A DNA stretch of 64,000 nt from Peptococcaceae bacterium BICA1-8 (GCA_000802045.1 JUEF01000074.1:23820-87819), one strand, 5' to 3'. Counted from the first letter of the stretch, positions 7,558 through 14,850 are shown. Notes: a model not told the origin generated them from the sequence alone. Program-made: numbers and translations.

Positions 7558-7906
7558 AACCTTCCTGCTTTTTAGTTGATAGTTGGTCATAGAGAATTTT
7601 TGCTAGGCCCATGCCTCCGGCTTTGCTAACGTTTTCGGCATATTTTTCATCGAGCATATCCTGGAAAATCTCTTCTCCTTGACTTTTCCCAAGTAGACCG
7701 CCCTCGGGAATGGTTGCCCGCATTTGTGATATCATCTGATGGACAAAGACGCTTTCAAGCTGTTGACAAGCATCCATAAGCTTGGCATCATCCTCTTTAC
7801 CGTTTTCTACATTATTAAGTATTTGTGCAAATTTATTATCGGAGTTGTTAATCTTGCTATTAGCAACGGTTAATTTATTTATGCTATTGTTTGACTCTAT
7901 TTTCAT
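7556..7906 (-). CDS. flgJ: FlgJ-like flagellar rod-binding protein
   Basis: 116 residues with AAAGGA 9 nt before the ATG. Residues ~35-110 match the rod-binding domain at the N-terminus of FlgJ: LMDACQQLESVFVHQMISQMRATIPEGGLLGKSQGEEIFQDMLDEKYAENVSKAGGMGLAKILYDQL. The muramidase half of enterobacterial FlgJ is absent, as in many Firmicutes where the rod-binding domain is a separate protein. It lies downstream of the two rod genes flhO/flhP in the same direction, in line with a role in assembling the flagellar rod through the cell envelope. Confidence 0.85.
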   Translation of the reverse strand: MKIESNNSINKLTVANSKINNSDNKFAQILNNVENGKEDDAKLMDACQQLESVFVHQMISQMRATIPEGGLLGKSQGEEIFQDMLDEKYAENVSKAGGMGLAKILYDQLSTKKQEG

Positions 7907-7933
7907 TTGGGGACATCCTTTCTATTTACAGAC

Positions 7934-7956
7934 GGACGCGCAATGCGCGCCCCTAC
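7934..7956. repeat. REP-like element, copy 3
   Basis: Consensus copy: on minus, GTAG then stem GGGCGCGC/GCGCGTCC with loop ATT. Confidence 0.85.
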
Positions 7957-8003
7957 GTTTTTGGTAAACATATGGGACCCTGTGCAGGGGGAGCGGTATT
8001 CCC

Positions 8004-8025
8004 CACGCGCAATGCGCGCCCCTAC
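8004..8025. repeat. REP-like element, copy 4
   Basis: Same orientation as copy 3, 48 bases further on; the outermost base pair is changed (CAC instead of GAC). Confidence 0.8.
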
Positions 8026-8042
8026 GTCCTTGGTAAACATAC

Positions 8043-8068
8043 GGAACGACGAGGGCGCCGTTCCCTAC
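8043..8068. repeat. REP-like element, second subtype (GGAACG stem)
   Basis: On minus: GTAG followed by a stem GGAACG/CGTTCC around an internal CGCCCTCGT. It keeps the GTAG-plus-hairpin design with a different stem. A related copy is at 48726-48751. Confidence 0.65.
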
Positions 8069-8114
8069 AATGGGAATGAAATGCTGCCAAGCTTAGCCCA
8101 TGAAAAGACGTTAA

Positions 8115-8894
8115 CTATCTGCGCAGGTTATTCGTCATTTGGAGGATTTCGTCTGTTGTTTGAATAGTCTTTGTGTTTATTTCATACGCTCTTTGGGCTG
8201 TAATCATCAGCACCATTTCTTCTACTACGTTTACATTGGAGTTCTCCAGGAAGAATTGCATAACTGAACCGAAGCCTATCTCACCGGAAACTCCATCCTG
8301 GGCTTCTCCCGAGGCAGAGGTTGGTAAGTACATGCTACCACCGTTTTTTTCTAAACCAGTGGGATTATTAAAGGTAGCTAGACCTATGGTTCCGATCTCC
8401 TGAGAGTCCTGTTCACCATCGACCAGGGCAAATATAACGCCATTGTCCATTTGAATTTCTCTGGTTCCTGGAGGAACTTGAATAAATGAATTGTTTTGAT
8501 CTAGGATTCTATAACCATCGGAGTTTACTATGTAATTTTGATCATCCAAACGACAGGCGCCATTTCTCGTATATCCAATCATATTTTTTGGCATCATTAC
8601 TTTGAAAAAGCTGGCACCTTCTATGGCGAAATCCAGATTACTACCGGTCTGCTGGAGAATACCCTGATCGAAATCAACAAGGGTTGAAGATAATCTAACG
8701 CCGGTACCTACCTCAACCTGAACTGGTTTTTCCTTGGTAGCTATCTGCATTTTTTGATATATAAGGTCCTGAAAGTTAACTCTGTTTTTCTTATATCCGG
8801 TTGTGTTTACATTTGCCAGGTTATTGGCGATTGTATCTAAGAGTAATTGCTGGGAATTCAAGCCCGAACCAGCGGTATATAGGGAACGTAACAT
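8115..8894 (-). CDS. flhP: Flagellar basal-body rod protein (FlgG/FlhP type)
   Basis: 259 residues with AGGAGG 9 nt before the ATG. It has the N-terminal rod motif MLRSLYTAGSGL..QQLLLDTIANNLANVNTTGYKK, the central IGYTRNGACRLDDQNYIVNSDGYRIL segment and the C-terminal helix SNVNVVEEMVLMITAQRAYEINTKTIQTTDEILQMTNNLRR typical of FlgG-family rod/hook proteins. The protein is exported and polymerises in the distal rod. It is paired with a second FlgG-type gene upstream (9319-10059), like flhO-flhP downstream of mbl in Bacillus. A 420-base repeat-filled gap separates the two. Confidence 0.9.
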   Translation of the reverse strand: MLRSLYTAGSGLNSQQLLLDTIANNLANVNTTGYKKNRVNFQDLIYQKMQIATKEKPVQVEVGTGVRLSSTLVDFDQGILQQTGSNLDFAIEGASFFKVMMPKNMIGYTRNGACRLDDQNYIVNSDGYRILDQNNSFIQVPPGTREIQMDNGVIFALVDGEQDSQEIGTIGLATFNNPTGLEKNGGSMYLPTSASGEAQDGVSGEIGFGSVMQFFLENSNVNVVEEMVLMITAQRAYEINTKTIQTTDEILQMTNNLRR

Positions 8895-8918
8895 TTTTAA
8901 AAGCCTCCTTAGAATAAA

Positions 8919-8985
8919 AGTGACTGGTGACTGGTGGCTAGTGGCTAGTGGCTAGTGTTCAGTGACCAGTGCTCAGTGACCAGAT
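8919..8985. repeat. GACTRGT heptamer tract upstream of flhP
   Basis: Runs of GTGACTGGTGACTGGTGGCTAGTGG decaying to GTTCAGTGACCAGTGCTCAGTG. Begins 25 bases upstream of the flhP start codon. Confidence 0.75.
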
Positions 8986-8987
8986 TG

Positions 8988-9057
8988 TGTCATTGCGAAG
9001 GCTTTAGCCTGTGGCAATCTATTTTGTCGGAGATCGCCACGCTCGCTCGCGATGACA
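8988..9057. repeat. Palindromic element (TGTCATTGCGA...CGCGATGACA)
   Basis: Starts TGTCATTGCGAAGGC and ends CTCGCTCGCGATGACA, with GTGGCAATCT and AGATCGCCAC as inverted inner arms. Sister family of the TGTCATCCTGAG palindromes; other copies at 19871-19950 and 32214-32260. Confidence 0.7.
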
Positions 9058-9130
9058 TATAAAGAATTTTAGTTTCCTCTGTCGGTTGGAAACTTGGGGA
9101 GGCTTCTGCAAAGCAGTCCAGCCTCGGTTT

Positions 9131-9156
9131 AGTTACTGGTGACTAGTGACTAGTGT
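9131..9156. repeat. GACTRGT heptamer tract
   Basis: AGTTACTGGTGACTAGTGAC followed by TAGTG within the flhO-flhP gap. Confidence 0.7.
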
Positions 9157-9207
9157 TATGGGATTCATATTGGTGACACGATCATTGCTTGTTTATTTTT
9201 CGGTACT

Positions 9208-9312
9208 TAATCTAGCGTAGCGAAATCTTAATCTAGCGAAGCGGAATCTTAGTCTTAGCCTTAACCTTAGCCTTAGCCTCAGCCTCGCGCCTCAACCTCA
9301 GCCTTAAAGCCT
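9208..9312. repeat. CTAGCGAAGCG / GGTTAA mosaic repeat at the flhO 3' end
   Basis: CTTAATCTAGCGTAGCG, CTAGCGAAGCG, then CCTTAACCTTAGCC and CCTCAACC runs, ending at the flhO stop. With the elements at 8919-9156 it fills the 423-base gap; no gene is seen. Confidence 0.7.
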
Positions 9313-9318
9313 GCGGCT

Positions 9319-10059
9319 TTACACACGCCCTACTTCATTTATTAATTTATCTAAAGTAGCATCATAGGCTTGGACAATTTTTTGGTTTGCTTCATAAGCC
9401 CGTAGGTTTTTTAAATATTGTGTCATACCTTCGATTGGATTGGCATTGGATTGTTCTAAATATCCTTGGAGAATTTTACCTTCCGCCTCTATAGGAGGAT
9501 TATCTGTTTCGAATAGGTTGCTTCCTACTTTTCTTGGGTCAATCAGGTCTACCATCAGTAGTGTGTCAACATATTCTCCATCTACAAAAACCCTGCCATC
9601 ATCGTGGATATCTATGAGCTGTCCTTTGATTTCTAAAGAACCGTTTTGCCCCATTACCATATAACCATCATCATTTGTCAACTGAGCATTATAGTCTAAA
9701 CCAAATGAGCCATTCCTAGTATAATGGCGTTGGCCAGCTGCGTTTTCTATAACCAGGTAGCCGTTACCGTTAATTGCTAAATCTAAATCTTTCTCTGTGT
9801 TGACTAATTCACCCTGCATATCAAAATAGGTTATTACATCGTCAACCATGACACCTCGGCCCAAATTTCCGATTGGAGCCATTGTAGAAGGTCTTTCATA
9901 GCTTATTCTGTTATTGAGTAGGGACTGAAAGGATTTAAAAAGAACTTCTTCCTTTTTGTAACCGCCGGTTTTAGAGTTGGTCAGATTATTTGTTTCAATT
10001 TCATTTCTGAACATAATGGAACTTAGGCCGGAAGCTGCTGTATATAGACCTCTAAGCAT
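9319..10059 (-). CDS. flhO: Flagellar basal-body rod protein (FlgF/FlhO type)
   Basis: 246 residues; start at ATG 10059 with GGAGGTG 5 nt upstream (the frame extends 12 codons further without support). N-terminal motif MLRGLYTAASGLSSIMFRNEIETNNLTNSKTGGYKKEE, central HYTRNGSFGLDYNAQLTNDDGYMVMG and C-terminal EQSNANPIEGMTQYLKNLRAYEANQKIVQAYDATLDKLINEVGRV identify a FlgF/FlgG-family rod protein. First of the flhO-flhP pair, close to mbl as in Bacillus, but a RAYT gene and REP elements now sit between mbl and flhO. Confidence 0.9.
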   Translation of the reverse strand: MLRGLYTAASGLSSIMFRNEIETNNLTNSKTGGYKKEEVLFKSFQSLLNNRISYERPSTMAPIGNLGRGVMVDDVITYFDMQGELVNTEKDLDLAINGNGYLVIENAAGQRHYTRNGSFGLDYNAQLTNDDGYMVMGQNGSLEIKGQLIDIHDDGRVFVDGEYVDTLLMVDLIDPRKVGSNLFETDNPPIEAEGKILQGYLEQSNANPIEGMTQYLKNLRAYEANQKIVQAYDATLDKLINEVGRV

Positions 10060-10325
10060 TCTTGCACCTCCACACTTGGTTGCTTGATTTTGCAAACTCT
10101 TATGTATTATATCGGTTGGATTTGGGATTTGTTTAGGGGGAATGATCCAACTAAATATAATATTTATCTTCTTGCCATTTTAATGGATTTGTTTCTATAT
10201 ATTCATATATTTTTTCATATTCCTGTTGGTCTCTTATAATACGGTCATGAAATAATTTCTGCCAAATAGAATATCCAATTTGTTTTGTGACATTACCTTT
10301 CATTTGATTTATAATGTTAGAAATC

Positions 10326-10348
10326 GTAGGGGCGCGCATTGCGCGTCC
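10326..10348. repeat. REP-like element, copy 5, inside the RAYT gene
   Basis: GTAG then GGGCGCGC/GCGCGTCC with loop ATT on the plus strand; encodes GRAMRAPT on the minus-strand frame. Confidence 0.88.
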
Positions 10349-10490
10349 GTCCCCATTTTCTCGTATAATAATTATCATGTGAATATGATTCGGCATAAGT
10401 ACATATTTTTCTAAAGAAACAGTATTTTTATAAATATGAGGAATATTTTGGATCGTATTATCAACGATATTACCTATACTGGATAAATGC

Positions 10491-10513
10491 GGACGTGCAA
10501 TGCACGCCCCTAC
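10491..10513. repeat. REP-like element, copy 6, inside the RAYT gene
   Basis: Opposite orientation to copy 5. Stem GGGCGTGC/GCACGTCC: a compensatory C:G to T:A change. Encodes VGACIARP. Confidence 0.88.
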
Positions 10514-10664
10514 AAAATTATTCCATAAAATATTTTTTCGGTCTTTTGTACATATTGTGATAAAATATGCGCCATTTTGGGAATAATCATAATCCTTTAA
10601 ACGATTTGGTTTTCTTCTTGGTAATTCACCATTCATTATATCACCCTGTTATTGAGGTATTTTC

Positions 10665-10684
10665 GGACGCACTCCTGGGCGCCC
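10665..10684. repeat. Degenerate REP-like element
   Basis: GGACGC...GGGCGCCC remains but the CTAC end is lost; 30 bases upstream of the RAYT start. Confidence 0.5.
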
Positions 10685-10702
10685 AACATATTGGGTAATT
10701 GC

Positions 10703-10725
10703 GGACGCGCAATGCGCGCCCCTAC
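10703..10725. repeat. REP-like element, copy 7
   Basis: Consensus copy between the RAYT start and the mbl 3' end. Confidence 0.85.
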
Positions 10726-10805
10726 GGGGGGGGTATTCTGTCTGACCTGATAGCCTCAAATCCAATTGCGGACGGTTATTATTAATAATACCAATAATGT
10801 ACAAT

Positions 10806-10827
10806 GGGGCGGTTTGGGAACCGCCCC
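10806..10827 (-). terminator. Hairpin downstream of mbl
   Basis: GGGGCGGTT (10806-10814), TGGG, AACCGCCCC (10819-10827), 10 bases past the mbl stop. The following minus-strand sequence is only weakly T-rich. Confidence 0.65.
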
Positions 10828-10837
10828 GTGTGAGTTG

Positions 10838-11866
10838 TTATATAACTTTTTTTGTGTAGATTTTGCTGTCTTGTAGAAGATCTAGGTTTTGTAATGCGAT
10901 GCCTGTGCCTATTGCGACACAGGAGATGGCATCATCGGGGACATGGGTGGGTAGGCCTGTCCGTTCGGTGATTAAGGTTTCGAGGCCATTTAATAAAGCA
11001 CCGCCACCGGTCATTACGATACCTTTGTTCATTATATCACCAGCAAGTTCTGGGGGGGTTTTTTCCAGTACTTCTTTGACTGCACTGATTACAGCATCGA
11101 CCGTATCACTTAAAGCTTCGAAAGCCTGTTCAACGGTAATAACAATTGTTTTGGGGAGGCCGCTTACTAGATCCCGTCCACGGACTTCCATCTTGTCACC
11201 CTGCCTATTGGCTGGATATGCTGTACCGATTTCTTTCTTTACTTCCTCAGCAGTTCTTTCACCAATCATCAAATTGAACTGCCGCCTTACATATCTGACC
11301 AAAGCTTCATCAAATTTATCGCCACCGATGCGGATGGATTTACTGCATACTACTCCTCCAAGAGAGAGTACCGCTACATCAGTTGTACCACCACCGATAT
11401 CTACAACCATACTGCCGCTGGGTTCGGAAATATCAATTCCTGCTCCTAGAGCAGCTGCTACTGGTTCCTCTATGAGATAGGCCTGTCTGGCACCGGCCGC
11501 CATAGCTGCCTGCCGGACAGCCCGCTCTTCCACACTTGTTACACCTGATGGTATGCAGACCATAACCCGGGGTTTAAAGAAAAGCCTTTTGCCAACAGCC
11601 TTATCTATGAAATACCTTAACATTTTCTCCGTAACTTCATAGTCAGCTATTACTCCATCTCTTAGCGGTCTGATAGCTACAATATTGCCAGGGGTTCTCC
11701 CTAACATTCTTCTTGCCTCGTCACCTACTGCAATAATATTCCCGCTGTTTTTATCTAATGCTACTACGGAAGGTTCATTTAAAACAATTCCCTTTTTCTT
11801 AACATAGACAATTACACTTGCAGTACCTAAATCTATGCCAATATCATCCCCAAAATTAAAAAACAC
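10838..11866 (-). CDS. mbl: MreB-like cell-shape actin homologue (Mbl)
   Basis: 342 residues; GTG start at 11866 behind GGGGGGAT. The actin-like ATPase motifs are complete: DIGIDLGTASVIVYV (phosphate 1), VVDIGGGTTDVAVLSLGG (phosphate 2) and GIVMTGGGALLNGLETLI (adenosine site), with EEPVAAALGAGID between. MreB/Mbl proteins form membrane-bound filaments that direct lateral wall synthesis. It is assigned to Mbl rather than MreB because it follows spoIIID, as in Bacillus, and no mreCD genes accompany it. Confidence 0.92.
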   Translation of the reverse strand: MFFNFGDDIGIDLGTASVIVYVKKKGIVLNEPSVVALDKNSGNIIAVGDEARRMLGRTPGNIVAIRPLRDGVIADYEVTEKMLRYFIDKAVGKRLFFKPRVMVCIPSGVTSVEERAVRQAAMAAGARQAYLIEEPVAAALGAGIDISEPSGSMVVDIGGGTTDVAVLSLGGVVCSKSIRIGGDKFDEALVRYVRRQFNLMIGERTAEEVKKEIGTAYPANRQGDKMEVRGRDLVSGLPKTIVITVEQAFEALSDTVDAVISAVKEVLEKTPPELAGDIMNKGIVMTGGGALLNGLETLITERTGLPTHVPDDAISCVAIGTGIALQNLDLLQDSKIYTKKVI

Positions 11867-12037
11867 TCTTATCCCCCCTTGATGAGCTTGTCCTACATAT
11901 TAAGAAAAGGGCTAACCCCTTTTGTACCCATAGGTTCTACCGTGCTACCTAACCACATAAACAAATATGGTTATATTTGCCTTAAGACATTATTCTACAA
12001 GACCTAATTTTTTCCTCTATTATTCTTGATTATTTTT

Positions 12038-12064
12038 AAAAAATCTCCAAATTGGAGATTTTTT
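12038..12064. terminator. Bidirectional terminator after spoIIID
   Basis: AAAAAATCTCC / GGAGATTTTTT with loop AAATT. It separates spoIIID from mbl. A weaker AAAAGGG/CCCTTTT hairpin lies nearer mbl at about 11905-11922. Confidence 0.85.
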
Positions 12065-12101
12065 AGTGTTTAGTAACTTTCATTCTGAAAATTAGGTATT
12101 T

Positions 12102-12368
12102 TTAAGCTAAATCTTCGTCCTGACCGTTCATGTATTTTCGTTTTGTGGCTTCTCCACCCCTGAGATGTCTTTCGGCTTTATTTTTTTCTAATATTTCCCG
12201 AACCTGGTTGGCCAATTCCTTACTAATAATTGGCAGCCTCTCAGTCATGTCTTTATGTACAGTACTCTTACTTACCCCAAATACAGTTGCTGTCTGCCGC
12301 ACAGTATGTGCTGATTCTAATATATACTCACAAATTTCCAATACACGTTTACGTATGTATTCCTGCAT
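12102..12368 (-). CDS. spoIIID: Sporulation transcription regulator SpoIIID
   Basis: 88 residues with GGAGGT 6 nt before the ATG. The whole protein matches SpoIIID: MQEYIRKRVLEICEYILESAHTVRQTATVFGVSKSTVHKDMTERLP, where TVRQTATVFGVSKSTVHKDM is the helix-turn-helix, followed by a basic tail (ATKRKYMNG). SpoIIID acts in the mother cell under sigma-E, activating or repressing many sporulation genes. It is followed by mbl as in Bacillus. Its presence supports an endospore former. Confidence 0.95.
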   Translation of the reverse strand: MQEYIRKRVLEICEYILESAHTVRQTATVFGVSKSTVHKDMTERLPIISKELANQVREILEKNKAERHLRGGEATKRKYMNGQDEDLA

Positions 12369-12473
12369 TACTTGACCTCCCCGTTACATCTTTTCAACTA
12401 ATATATATGGGAGGTTGGGTGAAAAAATGATTAATTCTTTTACTTTCTTTTTACTATTGGGGTAATTTTGTGA

Positions 12474-12655
12474 GTCGGAATGACGGCGTGACGGCTTTGA
12501 GGTAACTGCAGGGCGGCGTGACGTCTTTGGGGCTAGCCTGTAAGGCGGCATTACGGCTTATGGGATAATCTGTAGGTCGGCGCGACGGCTTATGAGCTAA
12601 CTGCAGGGCGGCATTACGACTTTGGGGACATTCTGAAGGTCGGCATGTAAAATCT
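12474..12655. repeat. ~31-nt tandem array, forward half
   Basis: Five or six units of 31-32 bases, consensus GTCGGCATTACGGCTTATGG plus about 11 bases (ATAATCTGCAG-like). Fills the gap upstream of spoIIID; a reverse-oriented half follows at 12775-12893. Confidence 0.8.
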
Positions 12656-12660
12656 TTAAG

Positions 12661-12765
12661 GAATGGGGACACACTTAATTGAGAATTGAGAATTGAGATT
12701 AGCTTCGTAATTAAGGGGGACACGCCTCACTTAAGGATTGACTATGAAGTAGAGGAATGTCCCCG
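12661..12765. repeat. GGGGACACAC...TGTCCCC element between array halves
   Basis: Two GGGGACAC starts (about 12664 and 12717) and one GGAATGTCCCC end, with GAGAATTGAGAATTGAGA between them. It is flanked by the two halves of the 31-nt array. Confidence 0.65.
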
Positions 12766-12774
12766 GTGAGCTTT

Positions 12775-12893
12775 GAGCCAACATGCCGACCAATAATCTC
12801 AACCTTATAGACGTCATGCCGACGTTAAAAACTTAACCAATTAGCCGTCATGCCGACCTTAAATTTATCCCATTAGCCGTCACGCCGTCATGC
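12775..12893. repeat. ~31-nt array, reverse half, abutting the spoIIQ-like stop
   Basis: Units AGCCGTCATGCCGACC plus TTAAATTTATCCCATT, reverse complement of the units at 12474-12655. The last unit touches the stop codon at 12894. Confidence 0.8.
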
Positions 12894-13700
12894 CTATTTT
12901 CTTAGAAACTCCAGTGGGTCGGTCCATTGGTCATTTTGTTTGATTCTGAAATGGAGATGGGATTCTTCTGGGCCTTCTGTGCCCGGTGATCCTGCTTGGC
13001 CAATTTTTTCCCCTGCATTAACAGTTTGTCCTTCTTTAACAATTGCTTGAGCTAATTGGGAATAACGGCTCAGCCATCCCTTCCCGTGATCTATTTCTAT
13101 TGTAAATTTTTCTGCCTCACTATTTTCAACTAAAGTAATCTTACCTGCATAGGCTGCAGTGATATCCATGCCAGGATTTGTTTTGATGTCTAAGCCAGGA
13201 TGCAAGCGATAATCATCGTAGGTTTTAGAGTAGCTTATACCAAAATTATTTATTACAGCACCCTTTACAGGCCAAATAAAGTCTAGTGGGCGCGTGGGCG
13301 CGTGGGCGAGTGGACGCGATTCTGTGTCGGTGCTACTTGTTGGGGTTGTATCTTCTGCTGATTGTTGCGTAATATTCTCTACTGGTTTTTCTGCTTGTTG
13401 AGGTTCAGGCTTTGGTGGTGTATTTGTTACTGTTGTTACATTTGTTTCAGTTTTTTTCTGTTCGCTACTAATTTCTACAGACATTATTTCTTCACCGTCA
13501 ATATTATCTGTATCATCGATTGCTATTTCTGGTTCAGAAATAGGATCAGCATTAAGCTCCATGCTGGGATTTTTCATACTGCCGAGTAAGTAGTTAATAC
13601 TAAAGGTTAGGAAAAATAAAATAATTAACAGATAAACGCCATATTTTTTAAGGCTGTCACTGTATTTGTCTAATATTTTACTATATTTTTCTTTATTCAT
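12894..13700 (-). CDS. spoIIQ: SpoIIQ-like M23 (LytM) peptidase-domain membrane protein
   Basis: 268 residues from ATG 13700 (AAGGAG 10 nt upstream). A short basic N-terminus, one membrane segment (residues ~21-40), a Thr/Pro/Glu-rich linker and a LytM domain (~145-260). Metal ligands are present: His167 and Asp171 in HPGLD, and His248/His250 in HLHF, so it could bind zinc, unlike degenerate SpoIIQ versions. In sporulation SpoIIQ spans the septum from the forespore and pairs with SpoIIIAH. Position between spoIID and spoIIID supports the role. Residues ~128-138 (SRPLAHAPTRP) are coded by a GCGTGGGC octamer repeat just before the LytM domain. Confidence 0.85.
   Translation of the reverse strand: MNKEKYSKILDKYSDSLKKYGVYLLIILFFLTFSINYLLGSMKNPSMELNADPISEPEIAIDDTDNIDGEEIMSVEISSEQKKTETNVTTVTNTPPKPEPQQAEKPVENITQQSAEDTTPTSSTDTESRPLAHAPTRPLDFIWPVKGAVINNFGISYSKTYDDYRLHPGLDIKTNPGMDITAAYAGKITLVENSEAEKFTIEIDHGKGWLSRYSQLAQAIVKEGQTVNAGEKIGQAGSPGTEGPEESHLHFRIKQNDQWTDPLEFLRK
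13287..13320. repeat. GCGTGGGC octamer repeat inside the spoIIQ-like gene
   Basis: Three to four GTGGGCGC-type octamers encoding PLAHAPTRP in frame. Related units end the prmC gene (51680-51700) and lie at 34890-34918. Confidence 0.75.
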
Positions 13701-13743
13701 ATTAATCACGCTCCTTAGCAATATGGTTGCCAGAATTTAGTAA

Positions 13744-13790
13744 AAATAGACGTAGAGAACGGCTTGTTGGGGCGTTCTCTACGTCTATTT
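13744..13790. terminator. 18-bp hairpin between spoIID and the spoIIQ-like gene
   Basis: Arms 13744-13761 and 13773-13790 (AAATAGACGTAGAGAACG and its complement) are exact, with loop GCTTGTTGGGG. It probably terminates or attenuates spoIID readthrough. Confidence 0.7.
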
Positions 13791-13805
13791 TAAGGTGGAC
13801 AGGCA

Positions 13806-13827
13806 GACGCGCAATGCGCGCCCCTAC
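13806..13827. repeat. REP-like element, copy 8, supplying the spoIID stop
   Basis: Consensus stem and ATT loop; the TAG of its GTAG is the spoIID stop codon (13824-13826). Confidence 0.88.
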
Positions 13828-14804
13828 ATTTTGACAATTTCTACTCCTTGATAGAAATGCTTTAGGATGTGGTCATATTTTTTGCCTTGTTTGGCAAAAC
13901 CATCTGCTCCGTATTGGCACATGCCGACACCGTGGCCGTAGCCCCTGGTAGTAAAGGTTATGTTGTTGGTGTCAATCCGCCAGGTAAACCAGGTAGATTT
14001 TAAGCCTAGTTTAGTCCTTACTTCAGTTCCGGGCAGCTTTTTCCCATTTATACTTAAGGTTTTTATTCTGCCTGTCTTGGTCTTTTCCACGACTTGGAGG
14101 TAAGTATTGATACTGCTCTGTAGCTTAGCGGCTGGAACAGCCTCTAGGTTAGAGTTTAAAGCTACATCAATATTTCTGATGGGAATAGTTTTTGTATCTT
14201 GCAGGTGTTTATCTTCATGACCGGAACACTCTACACTCTGTAGATAGGGGAAACTGTATTTCCATACATCACCGGAATCCTCTGTTCTTTCCCCTCCACA
14301 GCTTGCGTGATAAACTGGATCAATGAGTTTATTCTGATAAACTAAAATCTCACCCCTTGTTTCTTCGACGGCATCAACTATCCTTTTTTTGAATTTTAGA
14401 TAGTCCAGGCGACCCCATTTTTCTTTTAACTCAGCATCACTTACCCATGCCTGACAGATGGCAGGACTTGTTATGACATCTGCTTGAGGATGATATTCCT
14501 TTATTAGAGCATCGGGCTCGACTAGCCGTTTATATGCGTAGGTTCTAGCTGCTACAGCTTGAACCTTTAAGGCCTCTTTTTCAAAGGATGCTGGCATTTC
14601 AGCGGCAACTACCCCGACAATATATTCTTCAAAATCCATAGTCATCAGCTTTCCTGTTTGATAATTGAATACATTTATTGCTCTACCCATGGGTGTTATC
14701 TCCACCTTACCGTAATCTAATTCTAGGAGCAGCAAAGTACAAAGGGGAATAATAATTATCATTAATAGAATAAGTATTATTCCCCCTAAAATGTATTTAC
14801 GCAT
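13824..14804 (-). CDS. spoIID: Stage II sporulation protein D (lytic transglycosylase)
   Basis: 326 residues from ATG 14804 (GAGGTGA 7 nt upstream). N-terminal membrane anchor (ILGGIILILLMIIIIPLCTLLLLEL), then the SpoIID domain: FEEYIVGVVAAEMPASFEKEALKVQAVAARTYAYKR, with the catalytic glutamate probably in VAAEMP, DPVYHASCGGERTEDSGDVW and the C-terminal RGYGHGVGMCQYGADGFAKQG. SpoIID cleaves glycan strands during engulfment, together with SpoIIM and SpoIIP. It follows murA as in Bacillus. The last codon is followed immediately by a REP element that provides the stop, so the native C-terminus may have been altered by a residue or more. Confidence 0.94.
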   Translation of the reverse strand: MRKYILGGIILILLMIIIIPLCTLLLLELDYGKVEITPMGRAINVFNYQTGKLMTMDFEEYIVGVVAAEMPASFEKEALKVQAVAARTYAYKRLVEPDALIKEYHPQADVITSPAICQAWVSDAELKEKWGRLDYLKFKKRIVDAVEETRGEILVYQNKLIDPVYHASCGGERTEDSGDVWKYSFPYLQSVECSGHEDKHLQDTKTIPIRNIDVALNSNLEAVPAAKLQSSINTYLQVVEKTKTGRIKTLSINGKKLPGTEVRTKLGLKSTWFTWRIDTNNITFTTRGYGHGVGMCQYGADGFAKQGKKYDHILKHFYQGVEIVKM

Positions 14805-14822
14805 TCTGATTTCACCTCGGTA

Positions 14823-14850
14823 AACAAAATTGCTAGTTAGCAATTTTGTT
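14823..14850. other. 13-bp inverted repeat in the spoIID leader
   Basis: AACAAAATTGCTA / TAGCAATTTTGTT with a 2-nt loop, 19 bases upstream of the spoIID start codon. A possible operator or leader hairpin. Confidence 0.5.

Larger units (their letters stand above)
10151..10636 (-). mobile_element. REP-associated tyrosine transposase (RAYT, Y1/HUH family)
   Basis: 161 residues with AGGGTG 5 nt before the ATG. Family marks: RRKPNRLKDYDYSQNGAYFITICTKDRK at residues 7-34, the HUH motif PNHIHMI (His84, His86) and the likely catalytic tyrosine in YIETNPLKW (Tyr146). RAYTs cut and join single-stranded DNA at REP sequences, which consist of GTAG next to a hairpin. Exactly such elements occur at least 13 times in this window, clustered around this gene. 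Two lie inside the reading frame in opposite orientations and encode VGACIARP (42-49) and GRAMRAPT (97-104) without breaking it. The gene appears intact and may be active. It interrupts the conserved mbl-flhO neighbourhood. Confidence 0.88.

Noticed and set aside
7891..8167. Plus-strand ORFs of 62-86 codons
   Set aside because: Composed of REP and GGAACG elements (ARPYV, RAMRAPT peptides) with no ribosome site.
10863..11480. 205-codon plus-strand ORF
   Set aside because: Antisense shadow of mbl; Ser/Thr/Pro-rich composition typical of a complementary frame.
12454..12723. 89-codon minus-strand ORF with repeated SRNAALQ-like peptide
   Set aside because: It is read entirely through the 31-nt array; no ribosome site and repeat-coded composition.
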